Assembly (NCBI GenBank): GCA_050951845.1
Contig: JBMNJV010000001.1
Span: 955,813-1,019,812, forward strand
Source of the DNA: UBA5436 sp050951845
GTDB taxonomy: Bacteria > Bacillota > Clostridia > Saccharofermentanales > DTU023
Length of the DNA stretch: 64,000 bases
Reading direction: 5' to 3'
Part shown: positions 45,023 to 54,368 of the stretch, one piece after another
Numbering within the stretch: the first letter of the stretch is position 1
Layout of the letters: the number at the start of each line of letters is the position of its first letter
Program-made: the position numbers and the translations under genes
The notes under the pieces: generated by a model
What the model was told of the DNA's origin: nothing
Database searches by the model: none
The model's input: the letters and a program-made list of their open reading frames with translations, nothing else

Positions 45023-46928
45023 CGATTTCCGCCTGTTCTTTTTTTGCCTTACGGATTCGTACAATTTTTACAATAATACCTATCAAAATGAGTCCGCCTG
45101 CTCCGATTGAAGCCCAGCCCCACCAAGGAAATTTTGTCGTTTTTTCATTCATCATATATGACTCTTCGCCCATCGGAAATTCGCCTTCGGGAAATTCGCC
45201 TGGGAATTCTTCCATATAACCGCCACTTTCATTGATGGTTAATTCAAAAGCCTTATCTACTGTAGTCACTTTGCCTACCGCATCTTCAAATGTAATTTGG
45301 AAGGGAATTTCACTGTCAAATGTAGCTTGACTGGCCTTTACCATAAAATCAACATCTTTAGAATTTCCTGATTCCAGATTTCCGATAAAGATTTCATTTT
45401 TTTCCAAAACACCTTCGGGAATTACAATGGTTAAGTTATACAGTGTTGCTTTGCCTTTATTGAATACACTGAACATGATATTGGCATCATCTCCGACTTC
45501 CAAAGTATCCGGCATAATTTCCATTTTGCCTAAATCGAAACGTAATTCCTGATAGACCATAATCGAAATGGATTCTTCGGCAGTGTAAGGGTTACCTTTG
45601 GCATCTTCATATTCAAATTTTAATTCGAGCGGATAAGCCTTTTGTTCGATCGTAGCATTAGTTTTCAGTTTAACTTCTTGTTCGATTTCCGTATCTTTTT
45701 CAATATTTTCGATGTAAATTGTGGAGGCTCCGCTGACAGGCATAAAGACAGCCGCATTTTCACCCATGCTGCTCAAAGTGATTCTGATATTTTTTACATC
45801 GGAAATTTTTGAGGTGTTTTTCAATTTAATTTTTGCAGTAAATTCAGTACCGCCGAGCACATTTTCCGGATTAGTAGTGAAACCGGTACTCATTATGCGG
45901 GGAATCGATTTGTTTTCTTCTTCTGAACCGGATATACCGCTGATATAGCTGCCTTCTGAAAATACGCCGGGATCGATGCTGTTATCCGGATCAAGTTCGG
46001 GTTCCTCCATGTTGTTGTCGGGTTGTTCAGGATTGGTGATTTTTAGAAAGAAATACCGTTCGACAGTTTTACCGGAAGCATTTTCATCACTGAAGGTAAT
46101 TTCAAAATTAACACGATAATAACCGGAATCTAAATCTTCTTTGATTTTCAGATTGCCGAATTTGAGAATTCTGGATGCGGCTGCAATATTCGTGAAATTG
46201 TCTTGATCGATTAATTCACTGATACTGGCGAATCTGTTTGTTAATGATGCATTATAGACTGTTTTTTGGATTTTGAAAGGGAAAATATCATCTTTACTGT
46301 CAATTTTCAATGTCGCAGAAACATCGTATGCATAGCCCGAACCTACATTGATTACAGGAATTTCTACCGGGATTGTATCACCGGTCTTACCATCGATCAT
46401 CGGCTTTTCACCTACCAGAAGATGAGCTCTTTTGGCTTGACGCGTCGGCTCGGAACTTGGTTTAGTAGTCTGGTCGGAAGTAGATTTGGTAGTTGAATCA
46501 GGAGTTTGATCCGGAGTCTGCTCAGGAGTAGATTGCGGAGTCTGCTCAGGAGCAGATTGCGGGGTCTGTTCAGGAGTAGATTGCGGGGTCTGTTCAGGAG
46601 TAGACTCGGGGGTCTGTACAGGAGTAGACTCGGGGGTCTGTACAGGAGTAGATGCGGGGGTCTGTACAGGAGTAGATGCGGGAGTCTGTGCAGGAGTAGG
46701 TGCGGGAGTCTGTGCGGGAGTAGGTGAGGGAGTCAAAGGAGATGATCCGGTATCTGAAGAATCGGTATCTGATATAATTACTTCAGGAGTTTTATCGGAT
46801 TCATCAATTTCTCCGGCAAATATTGTTTGCTTGTAGCCTGGAGTGATAATACTCATCAGAATAAAAATTCCTAAAAATAAGCTAATAAATATTTTTGATT
46901 TTTTTGTTTTTGATTTTATGTTATTCAT
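45009..46928 (-). CDS. cell-surface CARDB/S-layer-like protein with Pro-Thr repeat stalk, ABC-associated
   Basis: 639 aa. N-terminal signal/anchor (KIFISLFLGIFILMSIITPG). Residues about 60-155 are a low-complexity stalk of TP(A/V/E)QTP-type units, then several Ig-like CARDB-type domains (e.g. DVSATLKIDSKD and NIMFSVFNKGKATLYNLTI). A C-terminal helix (WWGWASIGAGGLILIGIIVKIV) and a basic tail follow. Topology: outside, anchored at the C-terminus. It lies between its ATPase and permease with 4- and 14-nt overlaps, so it is the third part of the ABC system. This architecture is typical of COG1361-like exporter partners. Confidence 0.8.
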   Translation of the reverse strand: MNNIKSKTKKSKIFISLFLGIFILMSIITPGYKQTIFAGEIDESDKTPEVIISDTDSSDTGSSPLTPSPTPAQTPAPTPAQTPASTPVQTPASTPVQTPESTPVQTPESTPEQTPQSTPEQTPQSAPEQTPQSTPEQTPDQTPDSTTKSTSDQTTKPSSEPTRQAKRAHLLVGEKPMIDGKTGDTIPVEIPVINVGSGYAYDVSATLKIDSKDDIFPFKIQKTVYNASLTNRFASISELIDQDNFTNIAAASRILKFGNLKIKEDLDSGYYRVNFEITFSDENASGKTVERYFFLKITNPEQPDNNMEEPELDPDNSIDPGVFSEGSYISGISGSEEENKSIPRIMSTGFTTNPENVLGGTEFTAKIKLKNTSKISDVKNIRITLSSMGENAAVFMPVSGASTIYIENIEKDTEIEQEVKLKTNATIEQKAYPLELKFEYEDAKGNPYTAEESISIMVYQELRFDLGKMEIMPDTLEVGDDANIMFSVFNKGKATLYNLTIVIPEGVLEKNEIFIGNLESGNSKDVDFMVKASQATFDSEIPFQITFEDAVGKVTTVDKAFELTINESGGYMEEFPGEFPEGEFPMGEESYMMNEKTTKFPWWGWASIGAGGLILIGIIVKIVRIRKAKKEQAEIDEMV

Positions 46929-47701
46929 ATGTGCTTTGATCCCTTCTCAATGCCTGTTATTTTACCGTCTGATATGTGGAAAATGCGGTCTGCATAATTA
47001 GCTAAATGCTCATCATGAGTGACCATAATTAAAGTTTGATTATTCTCACGCGAGATTTGCTGGATTAGTTGCATGATTTCCGCACTGGTAGTTGAATCAA
47101 GATTTCCTGTAGGTTCATCGGCAAAAACGATTGCCGGATTTGAAATCAGAGCTCTTGCAATGCCTACACGTTGCTGTTGGCCGCCGGATAATTCATTCGG
47201 TTTATGATAAATATGGGTTTTCAGACCTAATTTATTGAGCATTTCAATTGCAGCTTTTTTGCGTCTGCCGATCGGCGTACCGCGGAAAATCAGCGGTAAT
47301 GCTACATTTTCCCAAGCCGTCATAGTCTGAATCAGATTAAAAGATTGAAAAACAAAGCCCACCTGATCTCGCCTGAAATCAACCAATCTTTTTTCGCTTA
47401 AACCGACAATCGGCAATTTGTTTATAATGATCCTGCCTTTGCTCGGTGGTTCAAGACCCGCCAGCATGTTGAGCAAGGTAGATTTTCCGGAACCGGATGT
47501 ACCGACCATCGAACAAAATTCACCGCGTTCAATTTCGAAAGATACCCCGTTCAAAGCAAAAACAGGCTGCTTTCCTACTCGATAAACTTTTTTTAAATTG
47601 TCAACTTTAATGACAATATCTTGCTTTCTTTTATTTGCATCCGCAGAATTATCTTGAGAAATCAACTCGGCTTGATCATTGATTACAGAAATATCGGTCA
47701 T
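46925..47701 (-). CDS. MacB/LolD-type ABC transporter ATPase
   Basis: 258 aa. Walker A GTSGSGKSTLLNMLAG, signature LSGGQQQRVGIARAL, Walker B IVFADEPTGNLDS, VTHDEHLA. The GNLDS variant is characteristic of the MacB/LolD/FtsE group. Start MTDISV at 47701 with GCGAGG 8 nt upstream. First gene of the three-gene operon; overlaps the surface protein by 4 nt. Confidence 0.92.
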   Translation of the reverse strand: MTDISVINDQAELISQDNSADANKRKQDIVIKVDNLKKVYRVGKQPVFALNGVSFEIERGEFCSMVGTSGSGKSTLLNMLAGLEPPSKGRIIINKLPIVGLSEKRLVDFRRDQVGFVFQSFNLIQTMTAWENVALPLIFRGTPIGRRKKAAIEMLNKLGLKTHIYHKPNELSGGQQQRVGIARALISNPAIVFADEPTGNLDSTTSAEIMQLIQQISRENNQTLIMVTHDEHLANYADRIFHISDGKITGIEKGSKHI

Positions 47702-47980
47702 TCTTATACCTCGCTTATACCAACCCATTATACGTTAAGCCTGTCAAATCAAACAATCAGCAAAGTTTAGGATTTTATTAACATAAAGATCGGCGTTTTT
47801 AATTTTTCTTAAACTTTAACTTTTTCCTTCAGCAAACACCGGATTAATGAATCGGTGAATTGTACTTCATTGCAAACAACCACTATTAGTGATACTCTTT
47901 TATCAATACATTTTGTCAGATGACTGTAAAAATATCGCCTTAATAATCATTAATAAATTTATCCGGAAAGTGAGTCAACA

Positions 47981-49066
47981 ATGAACAGAACAATACTTTA
48001 TGATGAGCATCTCGCGCTTAATGCGAAAATGGTTGATTTTGCCGGCTGGGAAATGCCGGTACAGTATACCGGCATCAAAGATGAGACTTTGGCTGTACGT
48101 GAAGCGCAAGGAATGTTCGATGTTTCTCATATGGGAGAAATCAGAGTTTCAGGATCCGGATCCGGTAAGTTTCTGGATTATGTTCTATCGCGCAAAATAA
48201 GTCATAGAAATCCCGAATTAACCAACTACGCATTTCTCTGTTATGCAGATGGCGGTGTCGTCGATGATTTAATGGTTTATCAATTGGAAACAGAGGATTA
48301 TTGGTTAGTTGTCAATGCTGCAAATACGGATAAAGATTTTGCTCATTTACAGGAAATGCTGGCAAAGTATGAACAACAAAACGAGATTTCAATAAACAAT
48401 GAAACGGTTAGTTACGGCTTAATCGCAATTCAGGGGACGGGCAGCCTGAATCCGGTTCTGAATGCATTAACACCGATCTATCCGGATTTAGATATTGCAA
48501 AGCACATTGAGAATTTAAAGAGATTCAGACAGGTGAATTTTCCGTTAAATGATCAGCGATTGGTAGTTTCCCGAACCGGTTATACCGGTGAAGACGGTTA
48601 TGAAGTGTATTTACCTGTTGCCGATACGGTCAAGCTTTGGCAAAACTTGTTAGCGGAAAATATCAAACCTTGCGGTTTGGGAGCACGTGATGCTTTAAGA
48701 TTGGAAGCAGGATTGCCTTTATACGGGCATGAATTGGGTTCGGAAATAAATCCGTTAGAAGCCGGCTTGGGCAAATTTGTCGAGCTGGAGCGTGATTTCA
48801 TCGGCAAAGCAATGGCAGACAAACAACACAGGAAGTTGATTGCTCTGATCTCTGAAGACAAATCGATACCGCGCGACGGTTATCCGGTTTTCGTTCAAAA
48901 TCAAGAAATTGGCTATGTCACATCCGGCAGTTTTTCGCCGACTTTGAACAAAGGTATAGCTTTTGCCTTAGTCACAGCGGATTTAGCGGAAGATATCACA
49001 GAAGTTGAAATTGAAATCAGACGTAAAAATCACACGTATAAAATTACATCAACACCTTTCGTATGA
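47981..49066 (+). CDS. gcvT: glycine cleavage system T protein (aminomethyltransferase)
   Basis: 361 aa. N-terminal YDEHLALNAKMVDFAGWEMPVQY, FDVSHMGEIRVSG, RTGYTGEDGYE and LEAGLPLYGHEL. Transfers the aminomethyl carbon from lipoyl-GcvH to tetrahydrofolate, releasing ammonia. First gene of gcvT-H-PA-PB. The 250-bp upstream region shows no glycine-riboswitch core. Confidence 0.95.
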   Translation: MNRTILYDEHLALNAKMVDFAGWEMPVQYTGIKDETLAVREAQGMFDVSHMGEIRVSGSGSGKFLDYVLSRKISHRNPELTNYAFLCYADGGVVDDLMVYQLETEDYWLVVNAANTDKDFAHLQEMLAKYEQQNEISINNETVSYGLIAIQGTGSLNPVLNALTPIYPDLDIAKHIENLKRFRQVNFPLNDQRLVVSRTGYTGEDGYEVYLPVADTVKLWQNLLAENIKPCGLGARDALRLEAGLPLYGHELGSEINPLEAGLGKFVELERDFIGKAMADKQHRKLIALISEDKSIPRDGYPVFVQNQEIGYVTSGSFSPTLNKGIAFALVTADLAEDITEVEIEIRRKNHTYKITSTPFV

Positions 49067-49133
49067 AAAATTCAGTTTAATATTTATTAATACTCAGACT
49101 TTAATAGTAAATTGATAGTTTTGGAGGGATAAT

Positions 49134-49511
49134 ATGGCAGAGTACAGAGACGATCGTTATTATGTAGATTCACATGAATGGATTTTGTTAGACGGAGATA
49201 CCGCAACAATCGGAATTTCGGATTTTGCCCAAGAAGAGCTGGGTGATATTGTTTATGTTGAAGTAGATTCAGTTGGTGAAAATTTAGAAAAAGGTGAAAT
49301 TTTCGGCAGTGTCGAATCAGTCAAAGTTGCATCGGATCTTTACATGCCGGTTGACGGAGAAGTTTTGGAATTTAATGCCGATCTGGAGGAAGAACCGGAG
49401 TTGATCAATGAAGATGCTTATGCTGCTTGGATTATCAAAATAAAAGTATCCGATCCTGCACAGATCGAAGATTTGTTGGATGCTAAAAAATATCAGGAAA
49501 TTGCTGAATAA
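49134..49511 (+). CDS. gcvH: glycine cleavage system H protein
   Basis: 125 aa lipoyl carrier. Lipoylated Lys in FGSVESVKVASDLYMPVDGE; HEWILLDGDTATIGISDFAQEELGDIVYVE at the start. Shuttles the aminomethyl group between GcvP, GcvT and the L protein. GGAGGG before the ATG. The L protein (lipoamide dehydrogenase) is not in this window. Confidence 0.96.
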   Translation: MAEYRDDRYYVDSHEWILLDGDTATIGISDFAQEELGDIVYVEVDSVGENLEKGEIFGSVESVKVASDLYMPVDGEVLEFNADLEEEPELINEDAYAAWIIKIKVSDPAQIEDLLDAKKYQEIAE

Positions 49512-49521
49512 ATTATACCCG

Positions 49522-49673
49522 GTATGACGCATTGATTTGTTAAGTTAAATTAAATAACAGTATGACGCATTGATTTGTTAAGTTAAATTAAAGAACAGTA
49601 TGACGCATTGATTTGTTAAGTTAAATTAAAGAACAGTATGACGCATTGATTTGTTAAGTTAATTTAAAGAACT
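49522..49673 (+). repeat. 38-bp tandem repeat family C (four units) inside the gcv operon
   Basis: GTATGACGCATTGATTTGTT plus 18 more bases repeats at 49522, 49560, 49598 and 49636, exact 38-bp period with only one or two differences. It fills most of the gcvH-gcvPA gap. No ORF, no strong hairpin. Confidence 0.93.
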
Positions 49674-49729
49674 TTTCCGGTTTCAGTAATTTTGCTTAAC
49701 AGAACATTCATTATCGATCGGAGAAATAT

Positions 49730-51085
49730 ATGAGCGGTTATATACCTATTAGCAGAGAGAAACGTGCTGAACTTTTAAAGTCGGTCGGGCTGAAATTAGA
49801 TACTTTATTTGAGGTAATTCCGGATGAAATCAAACTCAAAGATAAGGGTTTTTCCGGATTGAATGCTCAAGGCTTAAGCGAACAGGAAATTATTGCTCAA
49901 TTAACAAATTTAGCTGAACGCAATCAAAGAGTTGATCAATACGATTCATATTTAGGTGCAGGTTTTTACGATCATTACTCTCCTGCAGTGATTGATCATA
50001 TAATCGGCAGACAAGAATTTTTAACTTCTTATACACCGTATCAGGCGGAAATATCGCAAGGAACCCTGCAGGCAATCTTTGAATGGCAAAGCTATATCTG
50101 TCGCTTAACCGGACTTGATGTTTCAAATTCATCCATATATGATGGTGCTTCGGCAGCGGCTGAAGCTTTGCTTTTAACTTGTCGTCAGACAAAAAAAGAT
50201 AAAGTCTGGATTTCCGAAGGTCTGAATCCGGAATATTTAGCAACAATCAAAACATATTTCCATGCTGCCGGTTTGGAAGTTGAGATAGGTGCATTAAATG
50301 AGCAAGGAACAGCGGCAGGAACATATCCTTCCGGTGATGATTATGCCGGATTCCTGATTCAGAGTCCGAATTTCTTCGGTATCGTCGAAGACATGAGGGA
50401 GTTAGTTAAAAAAGCGGAACAAAATCAGGCTTTATCTGTTGTTTCCTGTGATTTAATCAGTCTTGCAATGTTTAAATCACCCGGAGAAGTCGGAGTGGAT
50501 ATTGCCTGTGGTGAAGCACAACCGTTAGGAATTCCTTTGAATTTCGGCGGACCTGCAGTCGGTTTCCTGGCTGCAAAACAAAAGCTGATGCGTAAGATGC
50601 CGGGCCGAATTGCCGGTCAGACTACGGATACAGAAGGAAAAATTGCTTATGTTCTGACGATGCAAGCGCGTGAACAGCATATTCGTCGTGAAAAAGCCAC
50701 GTCCAATATCTGTACAAGCCAGGCTTTGCTGGCAACTGCAGCTACCATTTATTTGGCTCTTAACGGAAGATCCGGTTTAAAGGAAGTCGCGGAACAATCC
50801 GCAGCCAAAGCGATTTATTTGCACAATAAATTAATTCAGACAGGTTTATTTGAAGCGGTTTATAATAAACCGTTTTTCAGAGAATTTGCAGTCAAATCAA
50901 GATATGGCGGTTCGCTTGACGTATTAAATAAAAAGTTATTGGAACATCGGGTAATCGGAGGTTTAGCATTGTCTGACAATGTATGGCTTTTAGCAGTAAC
51001 TGAGAAAAAATCGAAAAAAGCGATGGATGATTTTGTTGCCTTGGTAGCGAATTTGATTCGACATGAAAACGTATTGGGAGGCTGA
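49730..51085 (+). CDS. gcvPA: glycine dehydrogenase (decarboxylating) subunit 1
   Basis: 451 aa, N-terminal half of the split P protein. GAGFYDHYSPAVIDHIIGRQEFLTSYTPYQ..SQGTLQ near residue 75 and MARE-like TMQAREQHIRREKATSNICTSQAL near 310. Non-PLP-binding subunit that pairs with GcvPB. Ends one base before the gcvPB start codon, implying equal synthesis. Confidence 0.95.
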   Translation: MSGYIPISREKRAELLKSVGLKLDTLFEVIPDEIKLKDKGFSGLNAQGLSEQEIIAQLTNLAERNQRVDQYDSYLGAGFYDHYSPAVIDHIIGRQEFLTSYTPYQAEISQGTLQAIFEWQSYICRLTGLDVSNSSIYDGASAAAEALLLTCRQTKKDKVWISEGLNPEYLATIKTYFHAAGLEVEIGALNEQGTAAGTYPSGDDYAGFLIQSPNFFGIVEDMRELVKKAEQNQALSVVSCDLISLAMFKSPGEVGVDIACGEAQPLGIPLNFGGPAVGFLAAKQKLMRKMPGRIAGQTTDTEGKIAYVLTMQAREQHIRREKATSNICTSQALLATAATIYLALNGRSGLKEVAEQSAAKAIYLHNKLIQTGLFEAVYNKPFFREFAVKSRYGGSLDVLNKKLLEHRVIGGLALSDNVWLLAVTEKKSKKAMDDFVALVANLIRHENVLGG

Positions 51086-51086
51086 A

Positions 51087-52553
51087 ATGAAATATCAAAC
51101 AAATTTAATTTTCGATCTGCCGCAAACCGGAGATAACGTCAATCGCATTTTGAAAAAATGCGATGTGATTAAGCCGAATTTTGCAGATTTTTACGGTGAA
51201 CATCTCTTGCGGGAAGAAGATCTGGATATACCGAATTTATCTGAAATTCAAGTGCTGCGCCATTATACCAATATGTCCGCTAAAAATTTCGGTGTTGAAA
51301 ACGGTCCTTATCCTTTAGGTTCCTGTACGATGAAATATAATCCGAAAGTCAATGAGAACATGGCGAATTTACCCGGGTTCAGAAATACGCATCCGCTCCA
51401 GCCGACAGAAACAGTGCAAGGTAATTTAACTTTGCTTTACAATCTGGAACAACAACTTAATGACATTTTTGGTATGGATCATTTTACTTTTCAACCTTCA
51501 GCAGGAGCCCACGGCGAATTAACCGGAATTATGATGATCAAAGCTTACCATGAAGCAAACGGAGATTTTGAACGGACAGTGATGTTAATTCCCGATTCTG
51601 CACATGGAACCAATCCGGCATCTGCTGCCATGGCGGAATTTGAGATCAGAGAAATCAAATCAAATGCTGACGGTCTGGTGGATGTTGAAGATTTGAAACA
51701 AAAAATTGATGATAAAATTGCAGGTATCATGTTGACTAATCCCAATACTTTAGGCTTGTTTGAAAAAGAGGTAAAAGAGATTACAAGCTTAATTCATGGT
51801 GCCGGAGGATTGTGTTATTACGACGGTGCCAATGCCAATGCAATCTTGATGCAAACCCGACCCGGTGATATGGGCTTTGATGTTGTGCATCTCAATGTAC
51901 ATAAAACATTCGGCACACCGCATGGCGGAGGCGGACCCGGTGCCGGTCCGGTCGGAATCAAGAAAATTTTGGAACCTTTTTTACCGAAACCGGTGATCAA
52001 AAGATTAGACAATAAGGATCAGGCAAAATACATTCTGGACTATGACCGTCCGCAGTCAATCGGCAAAGTTAGGGCATTCAGCGGATCTTTTTCGGTCTGT
52101 GTCAAAACATATGCTTATATTTTAGCTTATGGCAAGCAAGGTTTGGCGGAAGTTTCGGAAGCGGCTGTTGCCAATGCGCGATACCTTTTGGAACGTGTGC
52201 GGGATTCATATCACGTTCCTTATCAGGAACCGGCAATGCATGAATTTATTATTACCGCAGCCCGGCAAAAAGAGAAATACGGCGTGACTACAACGGATAT
52301 TGCAAAACGTTTGATTGATTACGGCTATCATCCGCCTACGGTTTATTTTCCTTTGATTGTTCCGGAAGCGATGATGGTTGAGCCTACAGATACGGAAACT
52401 GTAGAGGGGCTGGAAGGCCTGGCAGATGCATTCAATGCTATTGCGGCAGAAGCTGCTGAAAATCCTGATCTCTTGAAATATGCGCCGCATGATATGCCGA
52501 TTACCAGACCGGATGAAACCAAAGCAGCCCGCAAGCCGATTTTAAAAGTCTGA
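51087..52553 (+). CDS. gcvPB: glycine dehydrogenase (decarboxylating) subunit 2
   Basis: 488 aa, catalytic PLP subunit. YPLGSCTMKYNPKVNE, PSAGAHGELTG, and LNVHKTFGTPHGGGGPGAGP, in which the Lys binds PLP. Decarboxylates glycine and passes the remainder to GcvH. Start at 51087 (MKYQTNLIFDLP) behind GGGAGG; the 51063 ATG lies inside gcvPA. Confidence 0.95.
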   Translation: MKYQTNLIFDLPQTGDNVNRILKKCDVIKPNFADFYGEHLLREEDLDIPNLSEIQVLRHYTNMSAKNFGVENGPYPLGSCTMKYNPKVNENMANLPGFRNTHPLQPTETVQGNLTLLYNLEQQLNDIFGMDHFTFQPSAGAHGELTGIMMIKAYHEANGDFERTVMLIPDSAHGTNPASAAMAEFEIREIKSNADGLVDVEDLKQKIDDKIAGIMLTNPNTLGLFEKEVKEITSLIHGAGGLCYYDGANANAILMQTRPGDMGFDVVHLNVHKTFGTPHGGGGPGAGPVGIKKILEPFLPKPVIKRLDNKDQAKYILDYDRPQSIGKVRAFSGSFSVCVKTYAYILAYGKQGLAEVSEAAVANARYLLERVRDSYHVPYQEPAMHEFIITAARQKEKYGVTTTDIAKRLIDYGYHPPTVYFPLIVPEAMMVEPTDTETVEGLEGLADAFNAIAAEAAENPDLLKYAPHDMPITRPDETKAARKPILKV

Positions 52554-52567
52554 TTCTCTATGTGCCG

Positions 52568-52807
52568 TGCACACTATTTAAGGTTGAACCACAGATTTCT
52601 CGGATAAGCTTAAAAAGTGTGCATCTTTGATTTGAAATAGCCTGATTTTCTATGTATCATGCACACTATTTAAGGTTGAACCACAGATTTCTCGGATAAG
52701 CTTAAAAAGTGTGCATCTTTGATTTGAAATAGCCTGATTTTCTATGTGCCATGCACACTATTTAAGGTTGAGCCGCCAGATTCTCGAATAAGTTTAAAAA
52801 GTGTGCA
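52568..52807 (+). repeat. 92-bp tandem repeat family D (three hairpin units)
   Basis: Units at 52568, 52660 and 52752 (exact 92-bp period; the third stops after the hairpin). In each, TGCACACTATTTAAG pairs with CTTAAAAAGTGTGCA (14 of 15 bp in units 1 and 2), enclosing a 26-nt loop; the last unit has several compensating or loop changes. Starts 15 bp after the gcvPB stop. The rest of the 410-bp gap to gap is AT-rich leader. Confidence 0.92.
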
Positions 52808-52963
52808 AACAAAGAATCATTCCAAGAAATATAGAAATTAAACTTCGCAATTGTAAAATAGTTTGAAAAGCAATGCATAATCAGGTAGAATTAGTAAGGT
52901 TAATATCATAAGATTGAAATAATGTTTAGCATTATTTTTATGAAGAATTAGGAGGAATATTTA

Positions 52964-54040
52964 ATGGCAATTAAAGTAGGTATAAATGGTTTTGGTCGTA
53001 TTGGACGTATGGTTTTCCAGGCAATTTGCGAGCAAGGATTGTTAGGCAATGAAATTGACATTGTAGCAGTTTCTGATATTACTACAGATGCGAAATATTT
53101 TGCTTATCAGTTAAAGTATGATTCTACACAAGGTAAATTCCAATTTGAACTCGATACAGAGAAATCAGATCCTAGTTTGGAAGAAGATGACATCATTATT
53201 GTAGACGGTACACATAAAACAAAATGTATAATGGCTACAAGAGAACCAAGTGGTTTACCGTGGAAAGAATTAGGCGTAGATTATGTCATTGAATCAACCG
53301 GTTTATTTACTCATTCGGATCAAGCCAAAGGCCACTTGGAAGCAGGTGCGAAAAAAGTTATTATTTCAGCTCCTGGAAAAGGTGAAGTTAAATTAATGGT
53401 TGTCGGCGTTAATGAAAACGAATATGATTCCGCAAAACATGATTTGGTTTCCAATGCTTCATGTACAACAAACTGTTTAGCTCCGGTAGTTAAAGTTATA
53501 TTGGAAGAAGGAATAGGCATCGAAAAGGGCTTGATGACTACAATCCATTCTTATACTGCTACTCAAAAAGTTGTTGACGGTCCTTCCAAGAAAGACTGGC
53601 GTGGCGGACGTGCTGCAGCTATTAATATTATTCCTTCCACAACCGGTGCTGCAAAAGCTGTCGGTCAGGTAATTCCGGAAGTTAACGGCATTATGACCGG
53701 AATGAGTTTCCGTGTTCCTACACCTACAGTATCAGTTGTAGATTTAACATTCACAGCTAAACGCGATACCTCAATCGAAGAAATCGATGCATTGATAAAA
53801 AAAGCTTCAGAAACTTATCTAGACGGTATCCTGGGATATTGTGATGAAGAAGTTGTTTCAACTGACTTTATCGGTGATTCACGTTCTTCAATCTATGATT
53901 CACTTGCTACATTGCAAAATAATCTACCGGGCGAAAAACGTTTCTTCAAAGTCGTATCTTGGTATGATAATGAATGGGGTTATTCAAACCGTACAGTTGA
54001 TCTCTTAATGCACATGGCAAAAGCAGACGGCAATCTGTAA
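52964..54040 (+). CDS. gap: glyceraldehyde-3-phosphate dehydrogenase, bacterial type I
   Basis: 358 aa. Rossmann start KVGINGFGRIGRMVF, active-site SNASCTTNCLAPV, phosphate-site RAAAINIIPSTTGAAKA and WYDNEWGYSNRTVDLL. Longer than the usual 335 aa through an insertion around residues 60-95, as in a subgroup of this enzyme. Perfect AGGAGG. Stands alone with its own terminator. Codon choice looks cleaner than in neighbours, fitting high expression. Confidence 0.96.
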   Translation: MAIKVGINGFGRIGRMVFQAICEQGLLGNEIDIVAVSDITTDAKYFAYQLKYDSTQGKFQFELDTEKSDPSLEEDDIIIVDGTHKTKCIMATREPSGLPWKELGVDYVIESTGLFTHSDQAKGHLEAGAKKVIISAPGKGEVKLMVVGVNENEYDSAKHDLVSNASCTTNCLAPVVKVILEEGIGIEKGLMTTIHSYTATQKVVDGPSKKDWRGGRAAAINIIPSTTGAAKAVGQVIPEVNGIMTGMSFRVPTPTVSVVDLTFTAKRDTSIEEIDALIKKASETYLDGILGYCDEEVVSTDFIGDSRSSIYDSLATLQNNLPGEKRFFKVVSWYDNEWGYSNRTVDLLMHMAKADGNL

Positions 54041-54120
54041 AATCATTATTTAATAAGATCCTGAAAGGATATATTGTTTATTAAATAAAACATCAAAAGT
54101 AAATATCCAAGTAACATTAA

Positions 54121-54152
54121 AAGGGAGAATCCGTGAAGAATCTCCCTTTTTT
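54121..54152 (+). terminator. intrinsic terminator of gap
   Basis: AAGGGAGA pairs with TCTCCCTT (8 bp, 12-nt loop), followed by a T run. It separates bacterial gap from the archaeal-type operon. Confidence 0.85.
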
Positions 54153-54178
54153 GATTTTTAAAAATAAGATAACCAAAT

Positions 54179-54280
54179 TAATTGATTTAATGACCAAATA
54201 GATGCCGAAATTTTTATAAGAATGTCCGAAAAAACGAAACAATCACATATAATCATTTACAATGATTAAATAATCAAGTA
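54179..54280 (+). promoter_or_regulatory. shared upstream element, copy 1 (archaeal-type gap operon)
   Basis: 102 bp matching 60694-60795 with about 11 mismatches and no gaps. Contains CGAAA at 54206 and 54227 (21 bp apart) and 54235, a TATAAT (54249-54254) and an inverted repeat AATCATT-TAC-AATGATT. DeoR-family operators often have TTTCG/CGAAA cores. It lies 89-190 nt before the gap2 start. Confidence 0.8.
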
Positions 54281-54368
54281 CTATGGTTGAAATTGAACAT
54301 ATAAGTTTCAATATTCATTTATTTTTTAATTCATTTAACAAAACGTTGTCTATGCAAGTGAGGTAATT

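Noticed and set aside
46506..46727. Arg-Ser-Leu repeat ORF on the plus strand
   Set aside because: Antisense shadow of the Pro-Thr repeat tract in the surface protein gene.
47729..47980. Glycine riboswitch before gcvT
   Set aside because: I looked for the GGAGAG/CCGAAGG-type core and did not find it.
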